NCBI GenBank assembly: GCA_950295325.1
Contig: OX485803.1
Location: 63,131,554 to 63,195,553 of the forward strand
Reading direction: 5' to 3'
Origin: Polytrichum commune
Lineage: Eukaryota > Streptophyta > Polytrichopsida > Polytrichales > Polytrichaceae
DNA length: 64,000 bases
In this document: piece by piece, positions 45,635-59,500 of the stretch
Position numbering within the stretch: the first letter of the stretch is position 1
Layout: each line of letters opens with the position of its first letter
Notes under the pieces: model-generated
The model's database searches: none
Told to the model about the DNA's origin: nothing
Seen by the model: only the letters and a program-made list of their open reading frames with translations
Made by a program: the position numbers and the translations under genes

Positions 45635-46084
45635 AGATCCTTCGTTAGCAGCAGGTGGCAAAATATTCCAGGCTTGATGCCAAGTGACAATCATTCTATT
45701 CTTCATGATCGACTTCAAAGTTTGTTTCTCAGTTGAGCAAGTGTATACAAATTCTTGTAGCAAGAAGGGTCTTTATTTCCTTTCTGTTGATACATTTTTA
45801 ATGGTTCATTTTGATTTGGGCGTCAGGCTAATAGGTCTGGACTGGGGTGCGGGCTACCAAAATAGCTGGAGCTTGTTGACGTTCGTCATACCTTTGATGT
45901 TCGGGAGAGGAGCTCGATTGTGGAAGGTCGTTTATCTTTGAGGATTGCAATTTGACAAACAGCATATATTATATTTGCCCCGTGAGTGCCTAGGCAACTC
46001 TTTGCTGCATGATTTCTACTGATGAGCCTTTTAAACTCTCAAATTTGCATTCACCATTGTGCAGTAGCAGCAACTCTCAAGGGT

Positions 46085-46441
46085 TTAGGTCTCGACATTC
46101 ATGAGATATTCATTCAAGTCTCCCTTAGCCATGGATTGACTCAATATGTCTGTCCGGTTCTTATGAAGCAATCTGAAATATGACTTTGCAGTTGAACCCG
46201 GTAGGCCTCGACATTTATAAAAATGTGTTCAAGTCCCCCTTAGCAATGATTGACACAATACGTATGTTGGGTACTTGTGAATCTGAAATGTGACTTTGCT
46301 ATTGGATCCAGTGGGTCTCGACATTCATAAAGATATTCAAGTGATGATGCCCAAGTCCCCCTTAGCAATGGTTGACACAATATGTATGTTCGGTTCTTGT
46401 GAAGCGATCTGACATGTGATTTTGCAATTGGACCCAGTGCA
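46085..46441 (+). repeat. Triplicated 110-125 bp unit immediately upstream of the DUF819 start
   Basis: Three copies begin near 46090, 46206 and 46315 with TCTCGACATTCAT-like sequence. They continue through CAAGTCCCCCTTAGCAATG, TTGACACAATANGTATGTT, TTCTTGTGAAGC and end TGACTTTGCAATTGGACCCAGTG. The third copy ends 10 bp before the proposed ATG 46452, so the array forms the promoter-proximal region or 5' UTR. Confidence 0.75.
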
Positions 46442-46451
46442 TTCGAATGTG

Positions 46452-46859
46452 ATGGAGAGGAACTACTTTGTAGCCGCGCAATACACAGCATGCGGGACGC
46501 CATTGAGCTTCTGGGCTTTGAGGTCACCACGCACCACAGTTACACAGCCACGGGCATCGACCATGCTTATTGGAATGAGAGTAGGGTTAAGAGTTCCTCT
46601 TGGGGGGAATTCGAGCCATTTGTCATTATTCCGTGCAGAGAATGAAGGTCGAGTTGGGAAGAAGAACAACGGAGGACAATTGGGAACAGGTGCTCTGTGT
46701 GGGAGATGGAAAAGAAGGGCGACCATGTCTTTGATTGGGCCCGAGTGCGGTCGCATGCTGTTCTGCGCCTTGACTGCCTGCGCTGCCATGGGTCAGGTAA
46801 CAAGGTCACACTTCTTCTGTAAATTCTCTTCTTTAAGTGTCGATGCATTTGTGTCGTTG

Positions 46860-46915
<56 letters not shown>

Positions 46916-49900
46916 CTCTCCACCCAACCTTAGAGAAGGAAGTCACATAAGCTGATGATCTTCCTCTCACCCCCGAGCCTCTTTTATTCACGTGTAGATA
47001 CTTCGTGTCAAGATACTAGAATATCAATCACTTGGTTGTTCATCTACTCTAAAGCTCCTCATCTATAAGGTGTAAGGTCACTTTAACCTGCAACTGCTCG
47101 ATGCATACTTGTATAGCTGGAATTTTTATTTAGTGAGCGTTCACAGGTTGAAGTCATAGGTTCTTCCTCTTCTTCTCCTCCTGTTTATTCTCATCGACAC
47201 CTGGGATTGGGCATAGCGTGCTGATTGCTCAATTCGTAATAGGAGATTGGAACTCTGCGAGGAGCCTCACTTGGATTGAATTGCTATTGCCGTGAAGCTC
47301 GTAAAGACGATTCTCTGTACTGCGTGTATTTGGCTACACAGAGGTTTCGTTTTGGCTTAATGGCCTAAACATACCAACATGGGATTCTCAATTTCAAATG
47401 ATCGGATCTTGCTCAAAACTAGCTATTTCTGAGCGATCTGGTTACCCAGATGTAGCTAATGGAATTGTCATATCACCTGCAAAAGCTTGATTATAAAATT
47501 CAGGAATGGTTATCCTCTCTATACCTCATGAATTGCTTACATCCCACAAGAGATTTTAACAGTTTGACATCTTCAAGATTATATTGTGCTTGCAACTTTC
47601 CACCAATCTAAAGTATCTGTAGTTTCAAGGACCAAAAATATGTTTTGTATATTCAATTATATGGATGTGATCCTTTGATGGTGCCTCGCAGCTTCTCTTA
47701 TGTGATGGTTCTCAAGAAACCCTTGGAAATGTTATTACATAGCACAAATGTTTTACCCCTCAGGTCTTTAAGGGTTAATGAATCTGTGGTTACAGGTCCT
47801 GGAATCAAGAACGCCATGGGGAGGCCGAGTGTCAGCACCTTTGCTAGCTATGGGGAGCGGACTCCTCCTCTCCACGTGTGGCATTGTCCCTGCCTCTGCA
47901 CCTGCTTACGACTTGGTACTTACTGCACCTTGCCCCTCCATCTATGGGAATGAGCAAGCCATACATGTCAATTTAATGCTGTGGATTTCTTTCATGCGGA
48001 AAGTTGTAGCAAACCAGAGCTAATCAAGACATCACAGCCAGGTGCTAGCACTGGGGATGCCAATGGCGGTGGCGATGAGTTTGCTTGAGACTGATGTCAT
48101 GCGCGCATTTACCGATGCTGGTAAAATTTTTCACACCAGTCATTCTGTTCGTCCCAGACTGTGGTAGCGCCTTATGCAATATTGACAGGAAGTAATTATG
48201 TGTATGATATTTGAATTGAAAAACAATATGCACATCAATAAAGAAATAGGTGACTGCTTGAGGCTGATGATATGTGAGCATTTGTAGATGCTGGTGAAAA
48301 CGACATACCAGTCATTATGTTCATCCCAGACTGTGGTAGTACCTTATGCAGTATTGGCATGAAGGAATCATCTGTTGATATCTGAATTGAAATAGGATAT
48401 ACAACAGATTATGCAATCTTGCAACTTCTGTGAATCAGACTAGTTTAACTTTCTCTAGATTCTGTACAGTAACCGACTAATGGAGTGCTTGCATGCTTGC
48501 AGGAGCCGCACTGAAAGCCTTTTGGTTTGGTGCTCTTGGAACAGTTCTTGGAACTGTGGTGGGGTTTAGCGTCATCGGTCGCATGCTTGGTCCAAGTGGT
48601 TGGAAGGTAGACTCATATTGATTTTTCAGGTGCTTAGTGTATTTGATAGTTGCAATGACTTGCCTTGTGTGACAAATGGCATTAATCTCCTAACATCATC
48701 CGTAGCAACACATTCTCCAATTGACACATATACGGGCTTGACTCTTTCAACTGCCTATCTATGCCAGTGTATGCCTCCAAGATAAGGGTATAACAGCATA
48801 CAGTGAGAAATTTCGTTGATGTAGATCTCAGCATGCATGCTTCTTAAGGCGGAAGTTAAGAGTTGGTTGTTAGTGTTCATATGGGTCTTGACAACCTCTC
48901 ATGTCGCCAGATTGCATCATCATTATGTGCAAGCTATGTGGGCGGATCGGTCAACTATGCTGCCACAGCTCAGGTACAGCCTTACACAAGTCAAATGAAA
49001 GGAGATGATTATCAAATCAGCAAAAATGACATGCGTGATTGTCTTTGTAAGTGAATGCTCCAATATGTTGATGAGATTCCACTGATTGCATGAAGATTTG
49101 ATGTCATGTGCAGGCCCTTGGAATGACGTCACCTAGTTTGTTGGCGGCAGGTATGGCGGCTGATAATCTTGCAATGGCTGTGTACTTTAGCGTCATCATG
49201 TCCATTCCTGCTGGTGGGGATGAGTCAACATTGGAATCCCTTGCTGGTATTCGATTCAAGCCTTTACTCAAAGTCAAGGAGTTTGGTCAACATCAATTAT
49301 CAGGACCAATTCTGAGTTATCAGGTTGCGAATTTGCAACATTCAATTTACCTCTCATAAGTAGGTTTGGTTGTGTTTATTGAGTGAAAGTGGAGTTATAC
49401 GGACCTTGTCTTCCCTTTGTGTATGGTCTATCTTGGTTGGGTGTAGAATGATTGGTAATGTCATGTCTCTTACGGTCTGCAGAGGACGAGCAAGTGGAAG
49501 TAAAGCCAACCGTCGAATCATTGTCTCTTTCTATGGCTGCTGCTGTGAGTGCATGCATGCTTGGGAACTTGATTTCTTCAGTACTTCCCCCTCAATTTGA
49601 TGGTAGTATTTCTGCTCAAAATCATCCATTCATAGGTTTTATGTTCCTTTAACAAAATTGTAGAGTGAACAAAGCTTAGGCAAAGAATGCAATTGAAAAT
49701 AATAGGATTCCAACTCAATCACCTCTTAAGGGAGGTTTCTTGATGATGTTTTGAATTTTGGGCATGTGACTGCAAATCCTTCGTTAATATTTCACAGGCT
49801 GACAATGCAACGTGTTGTGTTGAGCTTTTAGGGGCAGGGTTGGCAATGATGGCAGTGGTGGCCTCAATATTTTCAACCTTAGCATCGGTTATTTCCAGCA

Positions 49901-51626
49901 GATGGGGGGATAACAAAGGAGCAAACATTCCCATCTTTGCTGGTGCACAGTCGCTCAGTGGTGTGCTCATGCTTCTCTTCTTTGCAGTGGTAAGCTCTAA
50001 AATTTCCTTGTCATTACTGTCTGTCATGTTGACATTGTGTCCATGTTACTTGCTCAGGCACTAAAATACAGTTTGCATGTTCTAATCAATTAACATGGAC
50101 ACAATGTTGGGTTCATGATTGCAGTGGCTTCAGAAACTACTCATTACAGGTTGTCATATATCTCATAAAGCCACATGCCACTTCAAAGGAGATCTATATT
50201 TTGGTGGCTACTGTCTAGACTCATGTGTTTTAACGTATTAAAACTTAATGTAATTCTCAGTTGGATTGGTGAGGAGCCAATGGTTTTCCTGTATAGGTGG
50301 GCGCATCGACACGGGTGCAAGAAGCTCTGGCAGGAGGCTGGCCCCTTTTCATTTTCATCCTCATCCTCTTCATGGTACACACAATTACATCCCTCCCCTA
50401 ACATGTCTGCCTTGGTTGCATCTTGTCATGTAGCAGTCTACAGAATGTTTGGGTTTGTATGACTTAATTTTTTCCAACTGAGCTCCTTTTTTGGTGAAGA
50501 AAAGGCATCGTCATTACTGTGAGAGTTTCTAAACTCAAGAAAGGGTTTAAATCATAAAAGGATGCTTTTTTTATTTTTCTTTCATGCAGGTCCATTTGGG
50601 AGTGACATTGGGACTGGGGACTTGGTCTAAAATTCCAATGCGCACGGTACGTACTTCTAAATATCACCTTTCTGTTTGTCTATTAAAATTTATTGTTCAC
50701 TATTGGAACTTAGAGTGGGTCACTCCAAGGTGGTTGTAACATGTATGAATCGGCCACATGACCTGCAACTCGTTCCTGCAGTTGTTGATTGCATCAAATG
50801 CAAACGTTGGAGGTCCTGCAACTGCAGCTGCCATGGCCAGTTCCAAGCGGTGGCCGAGTCTGGTGAGTCCTGTCACCTCCTACATGTGTTTGTTTTGTGG
50901 GTATAGAGGCAAATCCACCTTTTTGCAATTTTTGGCGCTGGCAGGTCCTTGTGATGATTAATGAAGATCATATTAATGTATGTTATAAAGATTTATCAGT
51001 GTAGATTTGCAACTTTAATATAACACCATGGACTATGTATATGCTCCATTTCAGGGTATATTTTGTTCCTGATTGGAGTATCCACCAGTGTTTGTTTGGT
51101 ATATAGGTGAATGCATGGTAAAATAATCAACATCAATAATGGTATCAAAGAACCTACCTGTGGGTATCAAAATTGTAATACCAGTCAAATATTTGTATTT
51201 GATGAGTATGTCAAGGTGAGAGAATCATTGTAAACCTGAGTTATTATTTGGGTCTACACCATTTCAAACCATATTAATACTGGGGTGATGTTGCCAGGTA
51301 TGAAGATTCTTGTAAGTATATAGACCCAAATGGTATTGAAAACGAAAATATTGGCAAATTCCCATAGCCTACTGTTATCAAAAAATGTAAACTCCTCATT
51401 ATAGATACCCAAATGGTTTAAAAAAGATGATACCCGGCCAACACTAGTATATACCTCTTTAGAGTACCTGGTTCTGAAGTAGGAGGGGTTTTTGATGCAG
51501 GTGAGACCTGCTTTATTGGTGGGAACCCTGGGCTACACTGTTGGGACAGCGATTGGGTGCGTGGTTGGTAGTTATGTATTACAACCTATGTTCCAGAAAG
51601 TTTTCTTGTTATCGTCAGTGCTTTAA
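46452..51626 (+). CDS. DUF819 family multi-pass membrane protein, probably plastid
   Basis: Twelve exons: 46452-46796, 47796-47915, 48042-48120, 48503-48606, 48911-48973, 49114-49246, 49483-49580, 49798-49989, 50297-50374, 50590-50646, 50782-50862 and 51501-51626. They give about 491 residues. Residues 1-80 are Ser/Thr/Arg-rich, fitting a transit peptide. Hydrophobic segments follow almost without break, including AFWFGALGTVLGTVVGFSVI, ASYVGGSVNYAATAQALGM, AAGMAADNLAMAVYF and LLIASNANVGGPATAAAMAS. These match the DUF819 (PF05684) conserved blocks of Arabidopsis At5g52540-type proteins. Bacterial members resemble transporters; the substrate is unknown. Ends of exons 6 (alternative 49213) and 7 (alternatives 49544, 49602) are uncertain. 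Upstream 5' UTR exons are possible. Confidence 0.87.
46862..47065 (+). repeat. (GA)n-headed dispersed repeat in intron 1 of the DUF819 gene
   Basis: An (AG)n tract of about 52 bp at 46863-46915 is followed by the body shared with 7736-7905: GATGATCTTCCTCTCACCCC, CGAGCCTCTT, ATACTAGAATATCAATCACT, TGGTTGTTCATCTACTCTA and CCTCATCTA. Same orientation relative to the host gene as the other copy. Confidence 0.72.
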
Positions 51627-53400
51627 CTTCCCCTCACATTTTATTGACATTTTTCTCCTGCCTCGCCACAATTGTGGGCGCATAATTCTTGCTCTCAAGG
51701 GAGTAATGTACTTACATGAGAAACTTATACATAAACATGTATATTAGCATGGAGCTAACCCATGTAAACTGTTTAGTGAAAGTACATAAATTGCAGAGGA
51801 GTGTTTGTCTGTACTGTGCTTGAGGGATATTAATTATGCATATTGCAATGACACAATTTCAGCTTTTTAGAAGGAGGGTATGGGCTGCCAACTCGTGCTC
51901 AAAGTGCCACATCTGGCTTGTGATGATTGTTAGTAAGTTAAATTTCTTTCATATCTGGGTCATGTATAGGTGTAAAGCGTATGTTGATTTAAAGTTGGGT
52001 ATATGGTTTGTGTTGCTCCTGACACATATTGCCACAGTTGATCGAATCTTTTGTGGTCTCTAGTAGTCACTAAATCAGGTTGCTAAGAACGCATAAAATG
52101 GATTCCAAGAGAAATCTCGAGTGACTGACTAATCCACAACTGCACTGGGAACATGAAGAGATTACAAGATGCACATACAGAACATATGGCGAGTTCAAGG
52201 CACAAATTGAGGGAATTATCCTCAGTGCGTTTAGATATGAGAGGACATTATTATTCCAGGGCCAAAACTGGGCAAGCAGGTGCAACTTCCATTGAGTCTT
52301 TACTTTAGCACTTGTGCATGATGTACAAGTTTGTTGCAAGTTCTTGTACGGCAGATTATTCCAAGCTTCTGATGATGAGTTGCCACCAATCTTTCAATCG
52401 ACTCCTGTCTGCACCATTCCATTTCTTTCAAGTATTAGCAGCTAGATTGCTAGAAAATGTCAACTTGCACTGATTTGGTAGCATATGATGAAATAAGATT
52501 AAATATGTACAATCTTCCATTCAAATCTCCTGTAAATCAATGCATAGAGTCTACACAGGTCTCATTTCATCTTGACATCAAGGTTAGAACCTGTTCAAAA
52601 GATCACCTGCTTCTGCTTATCATGCAACGCATGGTAAGGGTACATGATCTGGACCCAACCTTTATTATGTTCAACTCCAATATTGACCAAACCTGAAAGA
52701 TTATGCTTGAATGCATCTTACTTAAGTACACCTCTCTGAGCATGCTAGTTGTATAGACTATAGAATACTGACTTCAAACATACCACTGGGAATTGATTAG
52801 AGGAGCATGAACTTGTCGACATCAACTGTTGGGAGTTGCAATGTCTTCACATGGCCTTGTCAGAAAATTGTCAGCAGAATCTCATATCCGTTGGAATAAT
52901 ATTCAATACATCCTTTGAAATTTACTTGTCAACATGCTGCTGCTGCATCATGTCTATTTCATGATAGATCTTGACTGCTAAAACTTATGGCCAAAGCTAA
53001 TTGTATCAAATGATTATTGACATCTGCAAAGACATTCAATAGTCTACGGTGAAATGCACTTACATAAGAATATTTCCTGCGCTAATTGTAGCACATATAG
53101 TCTACTGAAGTAGTTTGACTCTCATAGTGTCTCACTTTGGGACATTCAGTACATGAGGCACTTTACTAAGCTAAACGCTGCAACATTTAGCAATCCTGGG
53201 TTTCTCATAAGATTTGCATATAAGGTATATCGACAAGCTGGATCCTGGTTGGTATAAATGGTGAACCCGTATTCAGAACGTCCTTGATGATACAAAGATT
53301 GATATAAAATGTCCGGATGATATACTTGGAAGTGGGACGCATATGAGGATTTGTGTCCCAACACTTTCTGACTAGCTTGTTAGGTCATTTCCTGCTTTTG
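51627..53400. other. Intergenic, no supported gene
   Basis: AT-rich, with only short frames. The first few hundred bases presumably hold the DUF819 3' UTR. No repeats or domains were recognised. Confidence 0.5.
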
Positions 53401-54350
53401 ATACGAAGGCGTGGTGCGATCAAGGTGCAGGCGCTGTGCTGTGGGAGGACTCTCTCGCAAAGGTGTGTCTTGGAGCGGGAGTGCATAACCGGCCATTTAT
53501 GTCTCAAATGGATGAATAAGAAGACATGAGTTACAACCCAAAAACGGATTCTAGACTTGTTGGCTTAACCATGAAACCCGTTACCTACCTTTGGCAAAGT
53601 AGGATCAATAAGGCTAAGACTAATGTGAGCTAGGAAGAGGAGTTGATGTAGGCCAACTCGAGGACTAAGCGCAAGAACGTGGGTAGGAGGATTGCGCATT
53701 AACCTCCACTTGAAGTTGGGCATGAAACAGTTGTACTCCGGATCGCGAGGCGTGACAACTTAGCTCCAGTCCTAGGAGGAGTGGGGAGAGCCATACATGA
53801 AACTTGATGAGGATATCAAGGTTTTTAAGTAGGGGAGAATGTAAGATCCCTCTAGTGTGGAGGAACACCAAGGGAGCTTGGCATGCCTAAGTGTGGGTGT
53901 AACCTCGAGTGCGAAGGGTACAACTGTTTGGGAGACTTGTGCGAGGCAGGTGGACTAGCATGAGCTATAGGGTGGCTTGTGCCTATAAGTGGGTGCGAAA
54001 CCGCGGCGCGGTTGGGCCAATTTGCACAGTGAGGATCTAGGTCGGGAACTCTGAGCATGCCAAGGGGAGGTGGGAAAGTCGTTGCTACTAATCGGCTTGA
54101 CCGAGAGGTAGTGGCTTGTGGGTTGAGTCAAGTGAGACTCCGAGAGAGTGGACTACTACCTTGGAGGGCCATGGGATGTTGAGTCAACTAACGTGTGTTG
54201 TGGGCATGTGCATGTTTAGGTACTAGTGACCGTGAGTAGGATGCGGGTTGTAGTGTAGAGGTGCGGTACATATTTTGCTCCTATAAACCTACTTCAAGGA
54301 TAGGCTGTAATTGGACTTGAAAGTTGCTAAAATTTTAAAATATTAAAAAA
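53401..54350 (+). mobile_element. Possible Ty3-type LTR retrotransposon end (polypurine tract and LTR start)
   Basis: AGTAGGGGAGAA at 53828-53839 is followed by TGTAAGATCCC, the layout of a polypurine tract next to a 3' LTR that begins TG in Ty3/gypsy-type elements. The preceding 400 bp are GC-richer than their surroundings but contain several stops and no recognisable integrase end. The right LTR boundary and a second LTR were not found. Confidence 0.3.
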
Positions 54351-55810
54351 AATCAATGTGATATCGCCATTTGATGACAAGAATAACACTCTCAAAGTAG
54401 GGACTCGTGATCTATTGACAAGGAACATAAAGAACTCCTGAAATACAATGTGACTATTGGCAACCTAATGTATACACTACACTAAATATACCAATTAGTG
54501 TCGGTGGTACTAATTCAAGTCACACATGCAATCTAGCCAAACCTCAAGTTACCAAGGGTTGAAGTTGCTACTGAGTGATATTAAATTCATGACTACGGTA
54601 AATTCTATGCACATTCACCATAGATTTCAAGGAGATTAATGTGTGCTTGTGATTAATGCGTGCCACATGCCTGCCAAGGGGGGGGGGGGGGACACTAGCG
54701 GTATTTTAGAAATAACGTGAGATAAAATATAAGGTATTTAATATTCATTCGAAGTAAAATTTTGAAGAATTCTATATAAAATATAGGGGGCGAATTAATG
54801 TTGGAAACCAATTATTAAAAAACTACCATGCAATATAACATGTGTAAGGGACCACATTTTGCTTCATCAAAGAAGATGGAGGGCTCAATTTTATTTCATG
54901 AAGGTTTCTCTTCATTAAGGATACTTTGAACTCCATTATGTTTAAATGTTGACACGCAAGGGTATATTTGAGCCAATATTTGACGTTTGAAATTCTTTTG
55001 CAAATGTTGTACGAACTCTTGCTATCCTGCAAATGTTGGACAATTGTGTTTCTTAACACACTAAATTTTAAGGTTGCACTCTACTTTCATTCTCCATTAC
55101 AATCTTGTTGATGTAATTAATTTCTATTGTGTTTTCTTCTTGCCACATCACAACAATGCAATCCCTTTGTAAGAATGCCAAATCCTAATGCACCCCCCCC
55201 CCCCGGCTAAAAATTAAAGGCTATCAAAAGTTTGTAAGAAAAATAGGGTATTTAATATTGGATGCATTCTAGATTTCTCATTACCAATAGGGTATTAAAA
55301 TTTTAAGCTCATTAGGATTTTTCCTACTTTAAGGACTCCTAATATACTAATTCTTAAAGATAATGCCCCCCTTGAAAATAAGTGGTTGTCACATGTGTCT
55401 CCAAAAATTTACTATGAGTGCCCCCCCCCCCGGCCACATGCTTGTCAGTTTATAGTGTCAAGTGCTGATACTTTCATGCCAAGTGCCAAAACTTAAAGTG
55501 AATAGTGCCAAATGCCTAGATGAACAAATGTTTCTTAAATCTTTTGGTGGCACTAATTCATAGCAAGAAGGAATTTAGTATCACTTTCACTAATTTCCCA
55601 CACTCGCTAATTGGTATATTTAATGTAGTAAGTAGAATAATGTTTTTGATTCAATTGTTGATTTACCGTCTCCCTACAAACAAATCTCTGCCTCCAAAAG
55701 ATGGGGGTGGGAGTATGAACACTATATTAAACATTTCGGGACTTTCGGGAGTCCCAAAGTGAAGATTTTTTTACATTTTGGGGACATGGGAACATATTTA
55801 TTGCTCCCAG
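54351..55810. other. AT-rich non-coding stretch with three G/C homopolymers
   Basis: Runs of 14 G (54678-54691), 12 C (55193-55204) and 11 C (55421-55431) lie within 750 bp. No gene seen. Confidence 0.5.
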
Positions 55811-55819
55811 GAACATGCA

Positions 55820-56065
55820 ACTAGCTTGTGGGAACGTGGGAACAATGAATTTAGACCATGTGAATGCCAGATGCGCACGTGGGAACCTATGTATGGGAAC
55901 GTTAAAGCGAACGCATAAACGCTCTATGGGAACATGGGAACGATATATGGGAACGTTGGGAACGTTCTATGGGAACGCGGGAACGCTCTATGGGAACGTA
56001 TGTGCGCACTGTGGAACGGGGGAACAAGAAGACATTTTGTGGCTACATGGGAACGGTGTGTGGTC
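55820..56065 (+). repeat. Degenerate TATGGGAACG repeat
   Basis: GGGAACG or GGGAAC recurs about 14 times, often as CTATGGGAACG. Spacing is irregular (11-25 bp). The array resembles the GGGAAC-rich stretch at 30690-30935, though units and spacing differ. Confidence 0.6.
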
Positions 56066-56515
56066 GCGGCAGGGTAGTGTGGTTTGCAAACGTGATAGAA
56101 GGGGTGTTTGTGGTGTGCACAGTGACAGACCGAGGGCTCATTAATACAAGTAAACCCAAACCCACATCCAAATACAAAGGATAGACCTTGCATTACATAC
56201 TTCAAAGTTCAAATTACAACACTTCACATTAGATAAATGAACCCACCCTCTATAATGCTGGTGGTTTCCATTAAGAGTTGCACGGGTACACCGTGCCCAC
56301 AATGGGGTTCCATTTAGCTGCATAGTGTTGAAATCAACAAAATTTGCACCCACATGTCCGAGAGGAGCCATGATGGTCTCCCATCGAGGAACCACCCCAA
56401 AAAAATTAGTACCAATCATTGGAGTATTTGATGTGGTGTCTCACATTGTCAAGGAAATCACATCTAATCATGAATCATTGTGTGACGACTACGATGTGGG
56501 TTTTCCAGTCTCGCA

Positions 56516-59500
56516 TTACGAGGAAGGGTTGCCCCGAGCTCCCCGTCTACCAGTTGCACGGCCACGACCTCGAGTTCCATGTCCACCCCCTACATTTCCA
56601 CGTCCACGACCTACTCGTCGCACACTCGGCACATCAACGTCCTCCTCAACCGCCATCCCTCCGCGCTCTTGCGCAGAACAACGGCGAAGGTTGTCTTTGG
56701 CAAATTCAATCTGCTCTGGTGGAATAATAATCTTAAGGGGCTCAACATCTTCATGTGCAGGTAGAGGCCATGCTGCCAAGATGCAGTCAATTGGTTGCCA
56801 GTCGGGGATGGAATATTTCGAATCGGCTTTCCACTTGAAGTTCGTGTTGGAGTCCCAACCATGGTATTTCTTTGTTATGTCTCTAGCAGTTGAAGTGGGA
56901 GTGAACCATTGTACCAGAATCTGACGGGGATGGTCCCCAGTGACGTTCAAGTTTGGTGGACACAAAGCTCGGCACACCCAAATGGGTCTATCAATATCTT
57001 GATCTTGGGGTCGAAGAATGAGGAAATGCCCCTCATGCACGTTGTCGGCAATGCGGAAAGCCGGTGCAGGTCGAAGGTTAGAGGGGCCCACATAATGGTC
57101 ATCTGGTTGGTGTTCCTCACGAAGTTCACCAGTACTCATGAAAGGATGTGCGTCCCTTTCGATTCGGGAGGATGGCCAGAATCCCTCCTGGAGTGCCAAT
57201 CCCGCAGTGTACACATTTGTGAGGGGTGCCCGTAATGCCTCCAGTACCCCAGTCCAGTATTGTAAAAGATGTGTTTGTGAGCCCCTATATGCTCCGGTCA
57301 TGTCATGGTCACATATAGATTGCCAGTAGTCAACAAACCCTTGCAACCCAACAAGAACATCGTCCAGTTTTGCCATTTCTCGAGGTTTAGCAGGGTAAGG
57401 TTCCCCAGGTGGGAAAATTGGCTCCCCCTTTATGTTGGATTTCCACATCAATATGCCATCCTTGGGCAACCATTCATCATGCGTACTAAGCACCTTGTAA
57501 TGCATGACGGGCCAACCATCATCCCGTACAACAAATTTGAATTGTTGGGCTTTCGTATGGCCAATGAGTTTGTCTTGGCCATCAGGAATGTACTCACTAA
57601 CAAAAGCCCTCCAATCTGGAAGCTCCTCTATCATATGTGGGATGATAGGGACCTTCTCCATGTCCATGTATGATTTCATGAGCAAGGGGATAGTGGGGTA
57701 ATCATGTTCACGCAAGTCCATACTCCATCTACCAAATGAAGCGTCAATGTCGTCATGTGTATGACCAACTAAAAGGTAAGACACGTGGACCTCTGTGAAT
57801 ATACCTTTGGCCGTGAGCATGGACCAAAATGCCTTCACATATCTACACTTGTTGTCCTTCCAACAATTATCGAGTTGAACATGCAAAACGGGTGGAAGCG
57901 AGACAGCTGGAATAGGCTCACTAGGTGGAGGTCGTAATCCTGACAAACATACATCACTCCCCTGAAGAACAGCACGATAAAGCGGTGACCGACCCGCACC
58001 ATGGAATAACATGCGAGATGATGAAGCCGGGGGCTGTTCCAAATCGCGAAGAAGCCTCGCAAATGAGCCCACAGTATGGTTGCAATCACCAGGATACAAA
58101 TCCAATGCATAATGAGCATATCTCTCATCTCCATGGCCATGAGCCATCATGCCTGTCACGGAAAGTGGTAGTTTCGTGAACATATCAGTGTCTTTGTTCT
58201 TGTTAGCAAAGCATGGAGATGCAGTTTTGCCATGGTCCATTTTGTCGTGAATGATGGTCAAAACCTTGCGCGGATGCTCAATGGACAACGCTCTCATACA
58301 ACGGTAAGCATTACGAGCGGATTCTTGCTGTGCCTGGTGCTTCTCCAACTGCTTGGAAAACCCGGTGTGTGCGGCAGAACCTTTAACATGTTGAAGAATA
58401 ATAGCCATAAGTGAATCGCATTTCCCACAGCGAGCAAAATTGTCCCCTGCTCTTTTTGTCACGTAGTGCTTAAAATAATTCTGTCTTATTTGGCTCAGAG
58501 TCGAAAGAGAGATTGGTTGCAACCCACATTTGTCATTCACCTGAATATCATACCACATACAACATTTAGACAGCCACAGAAATGAGAACACCTGGATTGA
58601 GGCAATCACTAACAACACATTGAAAATGGACTAAGTGGAACATCGGGAGCCTACTAACCTGGTTGATTGTAACTAAAAATTTCTTCCATTTTGTGCCGCG
58701 AGGCAAGACCATCTCCACTACTCGAGTACCATTAGGCAAAGTGCGGGATTTATGAGGCATCATGTCCGCTTTGTCCTCTAAGAGGTTGGAAAGAGTGGCA
58801 GTGGCTTGCTGAGTGGACACACGATACCGTTTGGTGTTCAAGTTCCCATGGTCTCGTGGTCGCACCCCACAATTGAACTCTTGTCGATTTCTGTAGAACG
58901 CGGTTTTTGAAATCACAAATATGTGCCTCCATGCGATTAGGCAAATATCACGTCCACTAAGTGTTACCACATTCGTATGCCCCCCCGGAAGTGGATGTAC
59001 TTGTCCGTGGACCTCAAGACGTTTTGCATGCCTCATCCTTGTGGAGCAATCATAAAATTCAGTTCGAAGAGCGAGAGCCTCATCTCTAGGAAAGAATCTA
59101 AGGCACTCGCGATCACAACACAAAACTGCAGATAGTTGTTGTATGCTTGCATTGGTTAGTATTTGGGATTTTTTCGTTGGCTTACGACGCTCTGGTATCC
59201 TGGATGTTTCATACGCTCTCTTCCCGTCCTTCCTTCGCTTCTCCAGCGACTTGGTTTGTGCCCGTAATCTGTGGCCACTAACAAGGAGATGATGTGCCAG
59301 AGTGCAACCACCGTGGAAAACACGAGAGATTGGCCACGCCCTCAAAGCAAACATGGCCCCCATGTCCATCATGCCATGAATAGGCTCCATTATTAGTACA
59401 CCAACGTGATCAGGTCCCAAACATTTGTCTTCCACGCAGTCAATTGGGTTTACATTACGGCAAATTCCTTTTGCCATATTGTGTCCATGTTCATTCACAA

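Noticed and set aside
46463-46923. Antisense open frames over DUF819 exon 1 and the GA tract
   Set aside because: Shadows of the coding exon and of (CT)n giving poly-Leu/Ser; no independent support.
58541-58618. Upstream acceptor that would add about 22-26 residues to the last exon of the DUF7869-like gene
   Set aside because: The added sequence is hydrophobic and unlike the rest; the acceptor at 58541 gives a cleaner phase-0 join, although the alternative is not excluded.
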